DNA from: Drechslerella dactyloides
Lineage: Eukaryota; Ascomycota; Orbiliomycetes; Orbiliales; Orbiliaceae
Reading direction: 5' to 3'
DNA: 64,000 bases
Assembly (NCBI GenBank): GCA_020064725.1
Contig: JAGTWJ010000019.1
Coordinates: 3,968,001-4,032,000 of the forward strand
The notes below the pieces were generated by a model. The model ran no database searches. It saw nothing but the letters and a program-made list of their open reading frames with translations, and was not told the origin of the DNA. The position numbers and the translations under genes were made by a program. Shown here one piece after another: positions 34,646 through 45,836 of the stretch (positions are counted from its first letter, which is position 1; each line of letters opens with the position of its first letter).

Positions 34646-37600
34646 TTAGTACCTCACGGCACCAGAAAAGTTCAATGCAGGTCTAGACTTCTGAGTCCGT
34701 TGGGGTGGGGTTCGCGCAGCGGCAGTACCTGCAGGTGCAGGTCTATAGCCAGCCAATTCGCCCCAGCCATACTCACTCTGCGAGGGATGATTGATCGGCC
34801 GCCACGGTTTCTCTATAAGGGCCCAGGGATCCGAGTCGCTATCATCCCACGCGTGGGCATCATATACCGGCTTGCGCCCCCTCGTAAGCGTCGATCGCAT
34901 GAGCTCTGGCGCCTCTGTTCTTAGCTCCGCCAGAACTTTGCCAATTGCCGCATCCGTCTTCGCTATCTGCGCTTTCATAACGTAGATGTTCGAGTTGGAT
35001 TCGTCAGCCAGGCACTCCAGGACCGGCGTGCGCGGCGTGTAGGGGAACGTCTTTTCAATCTCAGTCGGCGGCGTCAGCTCCTCGCCGATGGGCAGCAGCT
35101 CCTCCTTCGGTTTCTGTAGGAGGGTGGTGATATCCAGCGACTCGCCGGACTCTATTGGGTTCGGATTCGATGGCGTGACGCAGTCGAGGTCAACCTCTTT
35201 GCGGAGGACATGGTCGATATCGACTGCGGAGAAGAAGGCACAGGACTGCGGGAGGTCGTTGATGCCCATTTGCTGTGCAAACATGGCTCGGGTCCACAGG
35301 TTTGCAATTTGAAGCGCCATGGCGACTTTGTACTTGTCTTCGCTCTTGACGATATACCGGATTTCGTCGTGCACAGTAATCATCAATCTGGCCTTGAGCT
35401 CGTACTGTTGGATAAGGTAGTCCATGGAGACGATAAGCAGGTGGAGATAGTCGACGCCGGAGCTCTGAATCGCCCAGTTGATTCTCGATGTGAGGAACTC
35501 TCCCTTGTTGATATGTCGCTTCTGCAACGCCTGCGTGATACCAGCGGCGAGTACGGGTGTTCGAGGAAGCTCCTGCTCCGCAAACTCCTCGAGCTTGTTG
35601 AACACAAAGCTCTCCGTCCCTCCACGCCAGAATGCTTGCTCGCGGAGGACCCTCCTCAGCGTCTTAGTTCCTTTTGTAACTTTGTAAAGGTTGCCAGCGA
35701 TGACGTTGGCCTCTTGTTCGCTAACATTCGGGTTGAATTGTCGAAGCAGGCTGGCAGCAAATTTCAAACCAGCGCCGTATATTCTTCCATAATTGAAGAT
35801 TTTGGCGTTGTTCCTGGAGATTCCCAAGACCTCGGCGGTTCTCGAATGCATGTCTGTTCCTGCCGCCTTCGATCCTTCCAATGTCATGAAACCAATCGCA
35901 TTGCCTCCATGCATCTTGAACTCTGCGTCACCGATCAAGCTGGCAATCCAAAGCTCCTCAGAACTACAGCATGTTAGCATACCTTCTAAGGTCATAATAA
36001 AGAATCTGATCAACTTACTCGACATCAGCACCCACAAAGCAATAGCCGGGGGGTGCTTTAATCATAGCCTTGAGCTCAGAACCGACTCTGTTCTTCTTTG
36101 CATTGCTGGCAGTCAACCACGTGTTCTCGACGGCCCTTCGTGTGATCGTTCCCATCGTAACGATTTGCGGCAGGATCAGTCCCAGGTCAACTGGGGCGTT
36201 TGGCATCTCTTCAGCTCCTGTCAGGCCACCCTTTCTGAAGCCCATGTCTAGAGGTGGTATGATTTCAGCAGCTTTATACTCTGTCGCCTGTGCATTCTCC
36301 AGGTTCATAGTGGTTTCTGTATCATGTACGCCTTCAATGCTCGCCGTATTGTTTGTATTCTGTGCGCCTTCTCGTCCGTCGACGTTCTTCGTGTTCTTCG
36401 GGTGTTCCCAAACCACGAACTGCGACTTGATTCTTTCGCGAGCACTGATCCAGTAGGAGCAAGCAGCATTCATATCCAGAGCCTCTTTCGCCTGCTCAAA
36501 TTCAGATGTGAGGACCCCATCCTCGAAGTACCGTTGGTAGCCTTTGGCCAGCGGATTGACGCATCTTGTTGTGCCGTTGCCGTTATGAGGAAGTTTGAAG
36601 TAGACTGCCGCCTCATCCTGAGCGACATGCTTGTTGGGTTCATCCTGGAGCTCGCCACAGCGAACCATGGGCGTGTTCTCGTATTTGTCGACTTCGTGAT
36701 TGGGCACCCGGAAAGTCCACCCGTATTTGTCGGTCCAGACGAGAGGGTAGCCGTCCCATTGCAGCCGCAGCATCAACGGGGCAATTCTGGTGCGAACCGA
36801 GATGTTCATCGGACCGGTCTTGAAAAGGTCCTTGTACCAAGTAGGGTATCCCGGCAGCTTTTGACGTGCAACCGGGACAAGAGGATCGGTCGGTTTCTTT
36901 TGCTTCCTGTATTTGATTTCCCGGCCGCTCCAGTCCAGCTGGCTTATCCAGGCGTTCTCCGAGGACCATGGATTCCTGTTGATCTCGGCGACGAGCTTGT
37001 CACCTGCTTCCGAGCTTTTTACCGACGTGGTCTGCTCGAGTGACAGCGACTTCTCCAGCTTGTTCAGTTGCTCGGTCAATGCTGCTTTCTTCTCTGAAAG
37101 TTCTTGCTGGGCAGCTTTTATATCCTTAGTAGTGGCGAGTCCGAGCCGAATCGATATCTCCTCCGGAGTCTCGATATTTCTGGACGACGCCGCCTTTGGT
37201 TTTTCCTGCTCAGCATCCGACGCTTTTTGTTCCTGTAATTTTAGCTTCTCTTCTTCGAGCTTCTTCTGCTCTTCTACCATGATCTGGACCTCCGCAGATA
37301 GCCTCGCGGAGAGCTTCTCATCGAACAATTTGTCGAACTCAAGTTGCGTTATCGTTGTTAAAGAAGAGGTGTCGCCAGCATCTTTCCTCGGTCTCCCTCT
37401 CTTCTTGATGGTATATTCTTTATCCAGCTCATCTTTGATCTCTTGCTTCAGTTTTTTTGTCGCCTTTGTCTTCATCTCTTCTATCCCTATAGTTGCTTCC
37501 GTCGTCGCCTTTGTCGTTGTCTTCTTCGTTGCCTTTGTATTATTGAGCCATTTCTCAAGCTTTAGGATACTCTTCTCTTCAGCCTCCAACTTTTTGTATG

Positions 37601-39351
37601 CAGCATTGGCATCTACTACGGCCTGAGCAGTTGTGACCATCACCCCGTCCGCAGCTTTCTCTTTCCCCTGTTCGCTGCCGAAACTTATAGCTGCAGTTTG
37701 CTCCGCCAAAGACCTTAGGTGGTCCCGAACTTTCCCCAGAAGATCTTCGTAGGTATTCTCAGACGTATTGATATAATTTGTCCATGAAGAGTTGACAGGT
37801 AGGAAAAGAGTTCCCATGTGTCTCAACGCGGAGAAACTAACAGGGTGAGGGCACGTTTCCAGAAACTTTGGTAGGACCCTTTTGTAAACTTCGTGAGTGA
37901 CCTTGACGTCGGCCGCGCAGTATCTCATACACTGCTCCAGCTTTTGTCGTAATTGGCTAGGGTCAGTCATTTCGGACATCATATCACGAGTCTCCTTCGA
38001 TATGGCAAGGTTGCAATGGAATTGTGCGACATCCCGCAACGAATTGATCGAACTGTTCTCGATCCAAAGCTCCGTCTCGAGCTCTGCCGCCGCCTGCTCG
38101 ACCATCACGGATAGCTGCGGACCCACGCCTTCGGAGAGTTTCTCCTTCAGCTCTTTGTTTTTGCGGTGCTTCATCCACGCTGGCCGTTGGCGGGAGCACA
38201 TGCCGTTGACAGCAGCATGTAGTGACATCGTGTCGAGGAAGAACGTGCCCGATTGTTTCAAGTTGTACTCGTCGACGATTCTAGCGCGGTCATAGCTGAC
38301 GTTGTGGCCGATCACGATGCGCTTCGTTTCCGGCTCCCCGAGAGGGATGAGGTGGTTGGGGTGGTCTGATTCCCCCAGCACCCAGGGCGAGATCCAGCTG
38401 TACCAAGCCGTCGGGCTCATGGCGCACGCGAGGACGGGGTAGGGGCTGATTTTGTAGAGCACCTCCACATCAAAGACCAGCATTTCCTCCTCAGACGGCG
38501 GGCAGTTTTTGTCAATAGATCCATCTTTGTTATACCTGGTCCATCCACTAGTCTCCAGATTCCAGTCGAATTGCTCCAGTTCGGCCGGGCGACCAGGCTG
38601 TCCAGGCTGTATTGGCGCTATCGTACTTGCAAAATTGGTCGCCAGGCCCAGCCATGGGTCCGCCGTGTACTGGCCCAATTTGCTAAAGTGTTCATCGAGG
38701 CTGTTTCCGAGTAGTTTTGGAAGTTTGAATCCGATAGGATCGGTGGGCGCGGACTGCTTTCCCAACAGGTCATGTAGCGTCAAATGTTGCCGAGCCAGTT
38801 CAACCAGCTCCTCGGGCGGCGGCGAAGGATTCGTCCCGAATAACTGTTTGTGTAATTGGTCGCTGATATGCTGGACGTCGATTTCATTGAAGCCTAGATA
38901 GAGTCCATTAGACGTGGAAATAAGAATATAGGTCGGACGTAGATAACATACGTGCTTGCGGCTTGGGCTGTTCCGGAGATACCAGCTCCGTTGGTGCTGG
39001 CAGCGATTCGCTCTTCACTTCTACAGCTGTCGAAGCTGTGACATTTGGAGGTGAATTTTCAGCCGGCACCTGCGGGTGCCCGATTTTTGCTGTTGCCACC
39101 GTTGGATTGACGACATCTGGAAGCAGGACATCGGATGTCGCTGCTGATAATACGGTAGCCGACTCATTCGACGGGGCAGAAGGAGCTGCCGCCACTGCCT
39201 TCGAGGCAGCGAGTCTGCGGACCGTTGGCTTGTTCGTCAGAGCGGCGAAGCATCGTGCTTGGGGGAACAGCCGGCGGGGCAAAAGTGGGTTAACGAGCGG
39301 GAAAGTGGGCTGGCGGGGCGCGACTCTTGAGAGCCGCGCTATTCGATGCAT
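34646..39351 (-). CDS. MIP1: Mitochondrial DNA polymerase gamma catalytic subunit
   Basis: Exons 38952-39351, 36019-38893 and 34646-35963 give 1530 aa. The enzyme replicates mitochondrial DNA in the matrix. The first 40 residues are Arg-rich with no acidic residue, a typical presequence (MHRIARLSRVAPRQPTFPLV). Exonuclease motifs are FDVEV (Asp275), VIGHNVSYDRARI and YCAADVKVTHE. Polymerase motifs are GADVDSEELWIASL (A, from 1089), RNNAKIFNYGRIYG (B, 1142-1155) and VHDE (C, about 1289). LPGYPTWYKDLF marks the linker end. Between the exonuclease and polymerase parts sits an extra charged, Lys/Glu/Thr-rich stretch of roughly 190 residues (about 565-757) with an AT-hook core RGRP at 632-635. A long Pro/Thr-rich tail follows motif C. 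Convergent with TEL1 and divergent from the second RING gene. Confidence 0.96.
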
Positions 39352-40403
39352 GTCACCGGTCCGTCTTGGTAGGCGTAGGTAATAAGACCGGGCGCACAGG
39401 CGGTGGTACTGGCATGATCATACGATCATCAGCGGTAGCGGCAAGTGTCGGCAGCGGAGCGGTGACGATGGAAGAAGAAGAGAGAGTTTTTGGCGTGGGG
39501 GAATTCAAATTAATTTGGAGGAAGGTGCGGATAAATTTTCTCGCCAATCCAACAGCGGACTTTGGAGGATGTCATGGAAGTGTCGCTAGGCCCGCTTCTG
39601 GCTAGACCGCTGCCCGATGGCCATGCGACGCCGCGAAGGGTGCGATCCAGGCCAGGTCAGGCCGATTCGAGGCCCGATTCGATCCGGAAGCGCGATCGAA
39701 GCTCGGAATGTTCTGCTTCCAGCTGCGTCTACGGATTCACCGCAGCTGACAAAGACGGTAGATAATTTATATTGACGGCAACCAACTATCGCCACCAGCT
39801 GCGGTGCACAGCTTGTCCAAGCTGTAAATACAACCTTCGCATTGACGCTTTCTGCACATGTGTAATTAATATTTCGGAGTAGTCAGAACAGATTGCAATG
39901 CATTACTCAGCATCTTCAACAAATGCGCGGAATTTTTCGCTGTTGCAAAATGCAGGGCGCCGTTAACTCCGCGCCCAATGAGCAGGGTCCTCGGCCTTAA
40001 GCGACCAACCGCCAGCTGCCACCAATATAATCTTAATCTTCGCTCCATCACAACTTCACCAACCAACAAGCATCGTCCAACAGCCCGAGGCGCGATAGCC
40101 GCCGTCCGAGTTCGCCATCTCACCGGTGCAACCTCAGCTGTGCCACACCCGATTGCTTATTCAGCCATACGTTAGTTGGAAGTAGTGCGGCACAGAACCT
40201 TCGCGAGCTCACGCGGTTGGCCCCCGACACGTCTTCAGGCACCGTTATCTGGAACCCTCAACCACAAGCCAGCTCCTCCTCCCTTCACCTTCTGGAGCTC
40301 CACCTTCCATCTCTCGGCTTCAGAAGCGAATCGTCTCCCGGACATCGTGCTACCATATCAGCTTTGCTCATCGCAGGGACCTCCGCAACCCGCATCCGCC
40401 ACC
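39352..40403. promoter_or_regulatory. Divergent upstream region of MIP1 and the second RING gene
   Basis: The region is 1.05 kb with no independent gene seen. The RING frame is open back to 40176 but without conserved sequence. Confidence 0.5.
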
Positions 40404-41519
40404 ATGGGCGATGTCATCGATCTGACGACTCCCCCCTCCTTCCGCCAGAACCGAAGCTCAGCGCGCACAGCAGCCGTGCGGGCGAACCAGCCGACAACCA
40501 GAGCAGCTGCCGCATCGCGAGCGACAACGATATCGCGACCGGCACCCGCCCGTCAAACAAGACTACCTCCCCCGCCTCCTCCTCCTCCGCCCGTTCAACG
40601 ACCACCAGCGAGGCCCTACAATAACAACAACAGTCTATTCCTCCCCGAGCCCTCCGTGGACGACTCCTCTGACGACGAATCGCTTGAAACCGACTCTGAA
40701 TTCGAGGAATTCGGCAACCCCATATACCGCCGCAATTACGACAGCTACAGCGAGGACGAAGAGCTATCCTCATCCGACGAAGTCTATGCCACCAATGAGT
40801 CGGCCTCCTCGTCAGGAATGGACTCTCCCGCCGCCGCCCCCGCCGCTCCAGCCATCCCCGTCGTCGAACCACCCCGCCGAACGTCCAGACGCTCAACAGC
40901 CAACGCTTCACCCGCAGTCAACCGTCTAACAGGCCCCGCATCCCGCGCGTCGAACGCGTCGCAGAGCGCATCGCCAGCCGCAGAGCGGCAACCGACCCCC
41001 AAACAACCTTCAACCTCCTCCCCAGCCCTCAAACGAAGCAGGAAGCCGACGGACGAGCCCCCAGCCGCCGCATCCTCCAACCCGCCGCTTAAGAAGCCGA
41101 AGATCGAAGTCGCCGACATTGTCAATATGATCGACGTGGAGGACGACGACGATGTGCAGAAGCTAGTCCAGCAGCAGATGCTCAAATCGCAGCGCGAGGA
41201 GAGCGAGGAACGGCGTAAAATCTCCGACTTTAAATGCGTGATATGTCTTGACGACCCCACGAATCTCAGCGCTACTTCCTGCGGTATGTTGTTACCCCGC
41301 TATATTATATATATGCCCTGCATCAGAGTACTAACAAGTGTGTATGCAGGCCATCTGTTCTGCAACGACTGCATCAAGACGACGCTGCGATTCGGTAAAC
41401 CTGCCGCTAAGTTTGGCAAGTGTCCGGTGTGTAGAGGCAAGGTTGTGATCAAGGATATCGTCCCGCTGGAACTCAAGCTGATCCAGCGGGTCCAAGGCAA
41501 GGGCAAGGGGAAGGCATGA
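40404..41519 (+). CDS. SIM-containing C3HC4 RING protein, SUMO-targeted ubiquitin ligase-like
   Basis: Exons 40404-41283 and 41350-41519, joined in phase 1, give 349 aa. The protein begins MGDVIDLTTPPS, a SUMO-interaction motif right at the N-terminus, in a good start context (CACCATGG). An acidic Ser/Asp/Glu block follows (DDSSDDESLETDSEFEEF), then a basic Pro/Ser/Ala-rich region with a likely nuclear signal (LKRSRKPT, PLKKPKIE), then a short acidic segment (IDVEDDDDVQKL). The C3HC4 RING runs from Cys278: C-x2-C, Cys293, GHLFCNDC after the splice, and KCPVC. The architecture is that of Slx8/RNF4-like ligases; E3 activity on SUMOylated targets is inferred. The 66-nt intron falls inside the RING and is free of stops in frame. 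Confidence 0.88.
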   Translation: MGDVIDLTTPPSFRQNRSSARTAAVRANQPTTRAAAASRATTISRPAPARQTRLPPPPPPPPPVQRPPARPYNNNNSLFLPEPSVDDSSDDESLETDSEFEEFGNPIYRRNYDSYSEDEELSSSDEVYATNESASSSGMDSPAAAPAAPAIPVVEPPRRTSRRSTANASPAVNRLTGPASRASNASQSASPAAERQPTPKQPSTSSPALKRSRKPTDEPPAAASSNPPLKKPKIEVADIVNMIDVEDDDDVQKLVQQQMLKSQREESEERRKISDFKCVICLDDPTNLSATSCGMLLPRYIIYMPCIRVLTSVYAGHLFCNDCIKTTLRFGKPAAKFGKCPVCRGKVVIKDIVPLELKLIQRVQGKGKGKA

Positions 41520-44500
41520 TGTGTCGATTGTTATCAAATTTCATCGATCGTCGAGACGGATTTGCAGGGTCTCTATGGAAGGATATCATCGCGCCGACAG
41601 CCTCAGCGGGGCGTCCTATTGTTTCTCTCCACGTCTTTTCACTCGTCGCCTCGTTTCTCATTTTCCGGCATCTTTCACTTTATATTAGTATCTTCTAGCG
41701 CGGCGTTCATGGCTCTCTGTCTTATTTTTGGAACTCCACCGCGTTCTCACATTATCATTGTTATTGCTCCACGACACTGCAGCATAGTGTCCACGAGACC
41801 ACTACCACATCTCAATCGATTGGCATTAATATCTTGCATGCATGCAGATTCGCAACATAAGCGGCTAGCCTCGTTAGATCGCCAATGCCAGATCCCCGTC
41901 GATGCGCAAGCAGGGATAGCTGAGTCATTCCACGGACTCGCAGCTGGCTTCTTGGATCGATAGTCAAGTGACCAGCTGTTTCCAGTGTATTCCTTGCCGA
42001 TTTCTCGGCGGTGCGATACCGGTGTTTTTCTGTTGATACCACTAGCTAGTATACGGCATCACGGCATCGCACACCATCGATAGATCGGCGGGTCCCGATG
42101 TGAAGTCGCACGTTTACATCAACGTCCGTAGCACAAATGACATGACCAACGGGTCATTTCAGAGACCGGCCGAGCTCGCAAGACTGCAAATGAATGATGG
42201 CAGAATTAAAAGTACCCTTATAAGCTACCCCAGTCTACATCCAGAAGCTTCAAACACAGATCAACAGAGTTCTCTACGATTCGGAAAATAAAAAAATAAA
42301 AAAATGCTAATTGTATAAAGAAAAGAAGAAAAATTCCGCGCGAGAGTTTCTTTTACCAAATTTCCTAATCTGTCGGTCAGCCGTCCGAATCCGGCAAGCG
42401 ATGCTGTGCCTGGAATTTCACCTCAGACTAGTGACTAGCTACACCGCCCCCTGTCGAATCGATACTTGTAGTTACTCCAGGTTCAGTAGCCTGGAGACGT
42501 ACGGGAAAATCATTCCCTATTGATTACTCGCTCAAACGACCGCCTCGCGGACCAGCAAGACGATCACTCGAAACGATGCGGTCGCCGGAGAAATAAGCTG
42601 TCTGGAGACGAGGTACTATCGAATCAATCGAGGATCGCTAGGTAGCAGGGACGGCGTTGCTTGCAGACTGGAACATGGAATGCAGGGGTGCTGCTGCGAA
42701 TCGATTTGAATCAATGCCCGCCGCGCCGCAAAACCACAAGGCTGCTAGGCTACCCTCCTATACAACCATAAAGTCTCAGAGGCAAGGGGATTATGATAAT
42801 TCATAGTCAATATATCAGACGATGCGATGCATGCACGTACGGGTCTTAATTGTCGGTCTATATGGATGGACACGTACGTCTGCAAGACAGATTCCAGAAA
42901 CATAGAAGCGAAGCTCGCCGATGACCTGAGTTGATTCTACTTGTACCGTCTACATGCATGCATCTCGATCGGAAAAACCGGGGAATCGTGCATGCATACA
43001 TTCAATCGTGCGACACACACACACACACACACAAACACAAATTGCGAGCGTGGCCCAGGGCGACGACACCGTGCGCAACATGTATACGAGCTCCCTCTCA
43101 ATTGATCAATCACACAGTTAAAGTACTCAATCAACCTACTACAAGTTGCAAGTACTCAACCGATCGTACTTGCAAAGCCGGTAGCAAGCAACTTCGTTCC
43201 ACAACGAGCAGGTCAAGCATTTTCTACGCCCACGATCCGGTCCCGGCGCCCGGGTCTATTGTCCGCAGTGGTACAATACTGACGCCAACCAACATATCTC
43301 ACGCACGCATCGTATAGAAAATAAAATTCCCAACAAGCAGGCAACCCAGCTCGTAATATCGATGCGCGACCGCTATTGGCCGCCCCGTGCGCTATAACTA
43401 GCACGGACGCCCGTCCGTCACACATTCTCCGCCCGAGATCCCTCCGCAAGTTATGTATAAGCGTATGTATATTAGAGAGGGGGTAACTAGGTGGCTAGCT
43501 CCACAGCTGGCCGGCTGGGCGCCGGGCGGTCACATTTCATGACATCATTCGGCGTCCCCTTGAAATTTCGAGAAAATCTACAAAAATTAACCACAGCGAG
43601 CTAGCCACGAAGCTAGTCCGTCCGACAAGACAACCAAGCTAAGGAGCCGCTGCCAGACGGGCCCCACCGCCTATCAAATTCCGTTTTGCGAACGGACAGC
43701 GCATATGCAATGTGTGTGATTATTATGCCATGATGGAAGATTGCCGGTTAAGTTACAGATCGAATTTCTACCCTTTTCCCTGATGTAATGGATGGATGAT
43801 TGGATTGTTATATTTGTTGATTGCTTGCAGCCTGGACATCGTGCATGAAATGCATGCATGCACGATATGATATCATCGCCGTGACCACTGTCATGTACGA
43901 TGCATACCCGCCCGCCGGCTGGTTGGTGGGATTAAATTACAAAATAAGGTGGTTACAAGAATAGCAGGGAATAAAATAGAAAAAAAAAATATTTGTATCG
44001 ATCGCAAGATGGGTATTCGATCCAAACACAGCGCACCGAAAATGCCAAACAAGAAAAGCACTAAACTCCAGCCCTTTTCTGTATGTGTAGAATTCAAGCT
44101 GCTTTCCCAAGCGATCGAAAAACGCCGTGTATATGTGTGTGAACAAAACGGACAAACAGAAAACCCCGTAGAGTACAGCTGTACGACATTGCAAGGAAGC
44201 AAGGAAGTCGTCATCATAACCTCGTCTGCGTACGAATGCATGCATTCGCATACGCATGGCGGATAGGATAGATAGAAAGCACACACAACAACAACAACCG
44301 AAAATAAAAAGTGAGAGGTGCAAAAATACATGATGCTGCCGTTGTAGTTTATGCGCCGTGGTGACCAGAAAAACCAAAACCAACCCAACCGAAAAACAAC
44401 CCCAGCAACGAGAAAATAAAAGTAAAAATAAAATATGTACGTTGACGTATTTATGCACGTCCGTAAAAGGGATATGTAAAAATATGATACAGAAGAATCG

Positions 44501-44546
44501 AAAAGAGAAAGAAAGGGTTGGTGTGTATGAATGAGGTCGGTTCGGG
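41520..44546. other. 3 kb intergenic region rich in RY palindromes
   Basis: No gene is seen on either strand. There are repeated GCATGCATGC and ACGTACG-type palindromes (41836-41845, 42953-42963, 43851-43863), a CA microsatellite (43013-43037), and AT-rich stretches. The part near 44000-44546 is the probable 3' UTR of the arrestin gene. Confidence 0.55.
43013..43037. repeat. (AC)n microsatellite
   Basis: About nine uninterrupted AC units followed by ACAAACACAA, in intergenic DNA. Confidence 0.9.
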
Positions 44547-45836
44547 TTAGATGGAATCTGACGAAGAGATGCTCTGGCTGTCAACGTCGGCCACCAGAGT
44601 CTGGTAGGTCGGCGGGGATACCGGCACGTCGTCGTACCGCGGCGGACACTCGTCCTCCCAGCTGATGCCCATCCCGCTGCGCGCCGAGGTGGGCATATTG
44701 AATTGCATGCGTAGCACCCGCGCGCTGCCCGTCGGAGTGACCATCTTGCTGTTCCGCGGACAGTACTCCTCGGCAACGATCAGCTCGAGCACCAAGCTAT
44801 GCGACACGCTGAGGCCGGCGCCGTTGTCCACGTCGTCGGTGGAGGTCACGTACGCGGGGATGCCCGGGTGGAACTCGAACTCGATCTTGCCGTCGGCGGA
44901 GCTGTAGTCGGTCTTCCAGCCGCTCTTGAGCTCTTCCTGCGCGAGCACCTTGGTGTCCTCGTACTGGACGCCCTTGCCCTCGCCGCCGAGCTTGTGGCCG
45001 TGGTGCTTGCAGGAGACGGAGACCATGCGGGAACGCTCTTCGAGGCGCCAGGTTGCTTTGCGGAGTCTCCAGCGGGTCATGTTGGGCCGTGTGACGACAC
45101 CCTCAAGGCGCATCTCGACGGGGAAGGTGCCACCGCGGTGGATGACTGGCGGGAGGGTGAGCGTGGCGGCCAGGTTCGTCGGTGGGAAGACGCGTAGCGA
45201 GTTCCTGTCGGTCCGGTCGAGGAGGGAGCGGGAAACCTTGACCTCCTGTGTGAATTGGAGAGTCTCGCCGGCCGAGGTTGTGGCGCGGGCGAGGAGCTGG
45301 TATTTGATGGTGGCGACCTGGGAGTTGGTCGATGCGGGAAGGTTACCTGGGACTAGGTAGCTGAATGGGTAGTTGTGCATGCCGTGGGAGAACGGGTAGG
45401 GGCTGGTGAGGAAGTCCCAGGATTGCAGATCGGTCGTCTTGGAGGTGCAGTCCGGGCAACCGACGACGACGGGCTTCTTGGTGGATGTTACGGACTGGAA
45501 GGTGAGCTTGAGGCTGTCGAACTCGGCTTCCCACAGGTCAACGGTGAGCCACAGCATGCCGGAGAGGAGGGCACCGGCGGAGTCGTTGGGAGCGCCATAG
45601 CAGACGATGGGAGGTGATTCGATCTGGATGTTGAGGGAGCCCGGTTGGGGAGGTCCCAGGCTGTCCTGCGAGGACCTATGGGACGATTTATGCGAGCGGA
45701 AGGACCTGATGCTGTAGTCGGCGCTGTTGCGGTTCGACGATCGAGCGGATTTCAGCTTGGAGGGGTCGACGTCGACGATTGTGCCGGGTGCACTACCGTG
45801 CGAGTGGTGGGGGAAGGAGCGGATGAGCGACGGCAT
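44547..45836 (-). CDS. Alpha-arrestin, Ldb19/Art1-like Rsp5 adaptor
   Basis: Single exon, 429 aa from ATG 45836. The frame remains open upstream but has no earlier ATG; the codon at 45851 is TTG. Ldb19/Art1 proteins bring the HECT ligase Rsp5 to plasma-membrane transporters so that these are ubiquitinated and endocytosed. Seen are an N-terminal Ser/Arg-rich stretch, an arrestin N-domain (LNIQIESPPIVCYG, LKLTFQSVTSTKKPVVV, a CPDC pair, WDFLTSPYPFSHGMHNYPFSY and VPGNLPAS), an arrestin C-domain (LRVFPPTNLAATLTLPPVI to LVLELIVAEEYC), and two PY motifs, PPRY (398-401) and PPTY (408-411), that would bind WW domains. It ends in a Ser/Asp-rich tail (SISSSDSI). The CPDC pair and GMHNYPFSY block favour the Ldb19 subgroup. 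Confidence 0.88.
   Translation of the reverse strand: MPSLIRSFPHHSHGSAPGTIVDVDPSKLKSARSSNRNSADYSIRSFRSHKSSHRSSQDSLGPPQPGSLNIQIESPPIVCYGAPNDSAGALLSGMLWLTVDLWEAEFDSLKLTFQSVTSTKKPVVVGCPDCTSKTTDLQSWDFLTSPYPFSHGMHNYPFSYLVPGNLPASTNSQVATIKYQLLARATTSAGETLQFTQEVKVSRSLLDRTDRNSLRVFPPTNLAATLTLPPVIHRGGTFPVEMRLEGVVTRPNMTRWRLRKATWRLEERSRMVSVSCKHHGHKLGGEGKGVQYEDTKVLAQEELKSGWKTDYSSADGKIEFEFHPGIPAYVTSTDDVDNGAGLSVSHSLVLELIVAEEYCPRNSKMVTPTGSARVLRMQFNMPTSARSGMGISWEDECPPRYDDVPVSPPTYQTLVADVDSQSISSSDSI

Noticed and set aside
35210..35977. 255-codon plus-strand ORF over MIP1
   Set aside because: It is antisense to the conserved polymerase exon and mirrors its codon pattern; no independent features.
36324..37626. Two long plus-strand ORFs (239 and 237 codons) over MIP1
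   Set aside because: Antisense to the MIP1 frame, and Ser/Phe-rich because they mirror Lys/Glu codons.
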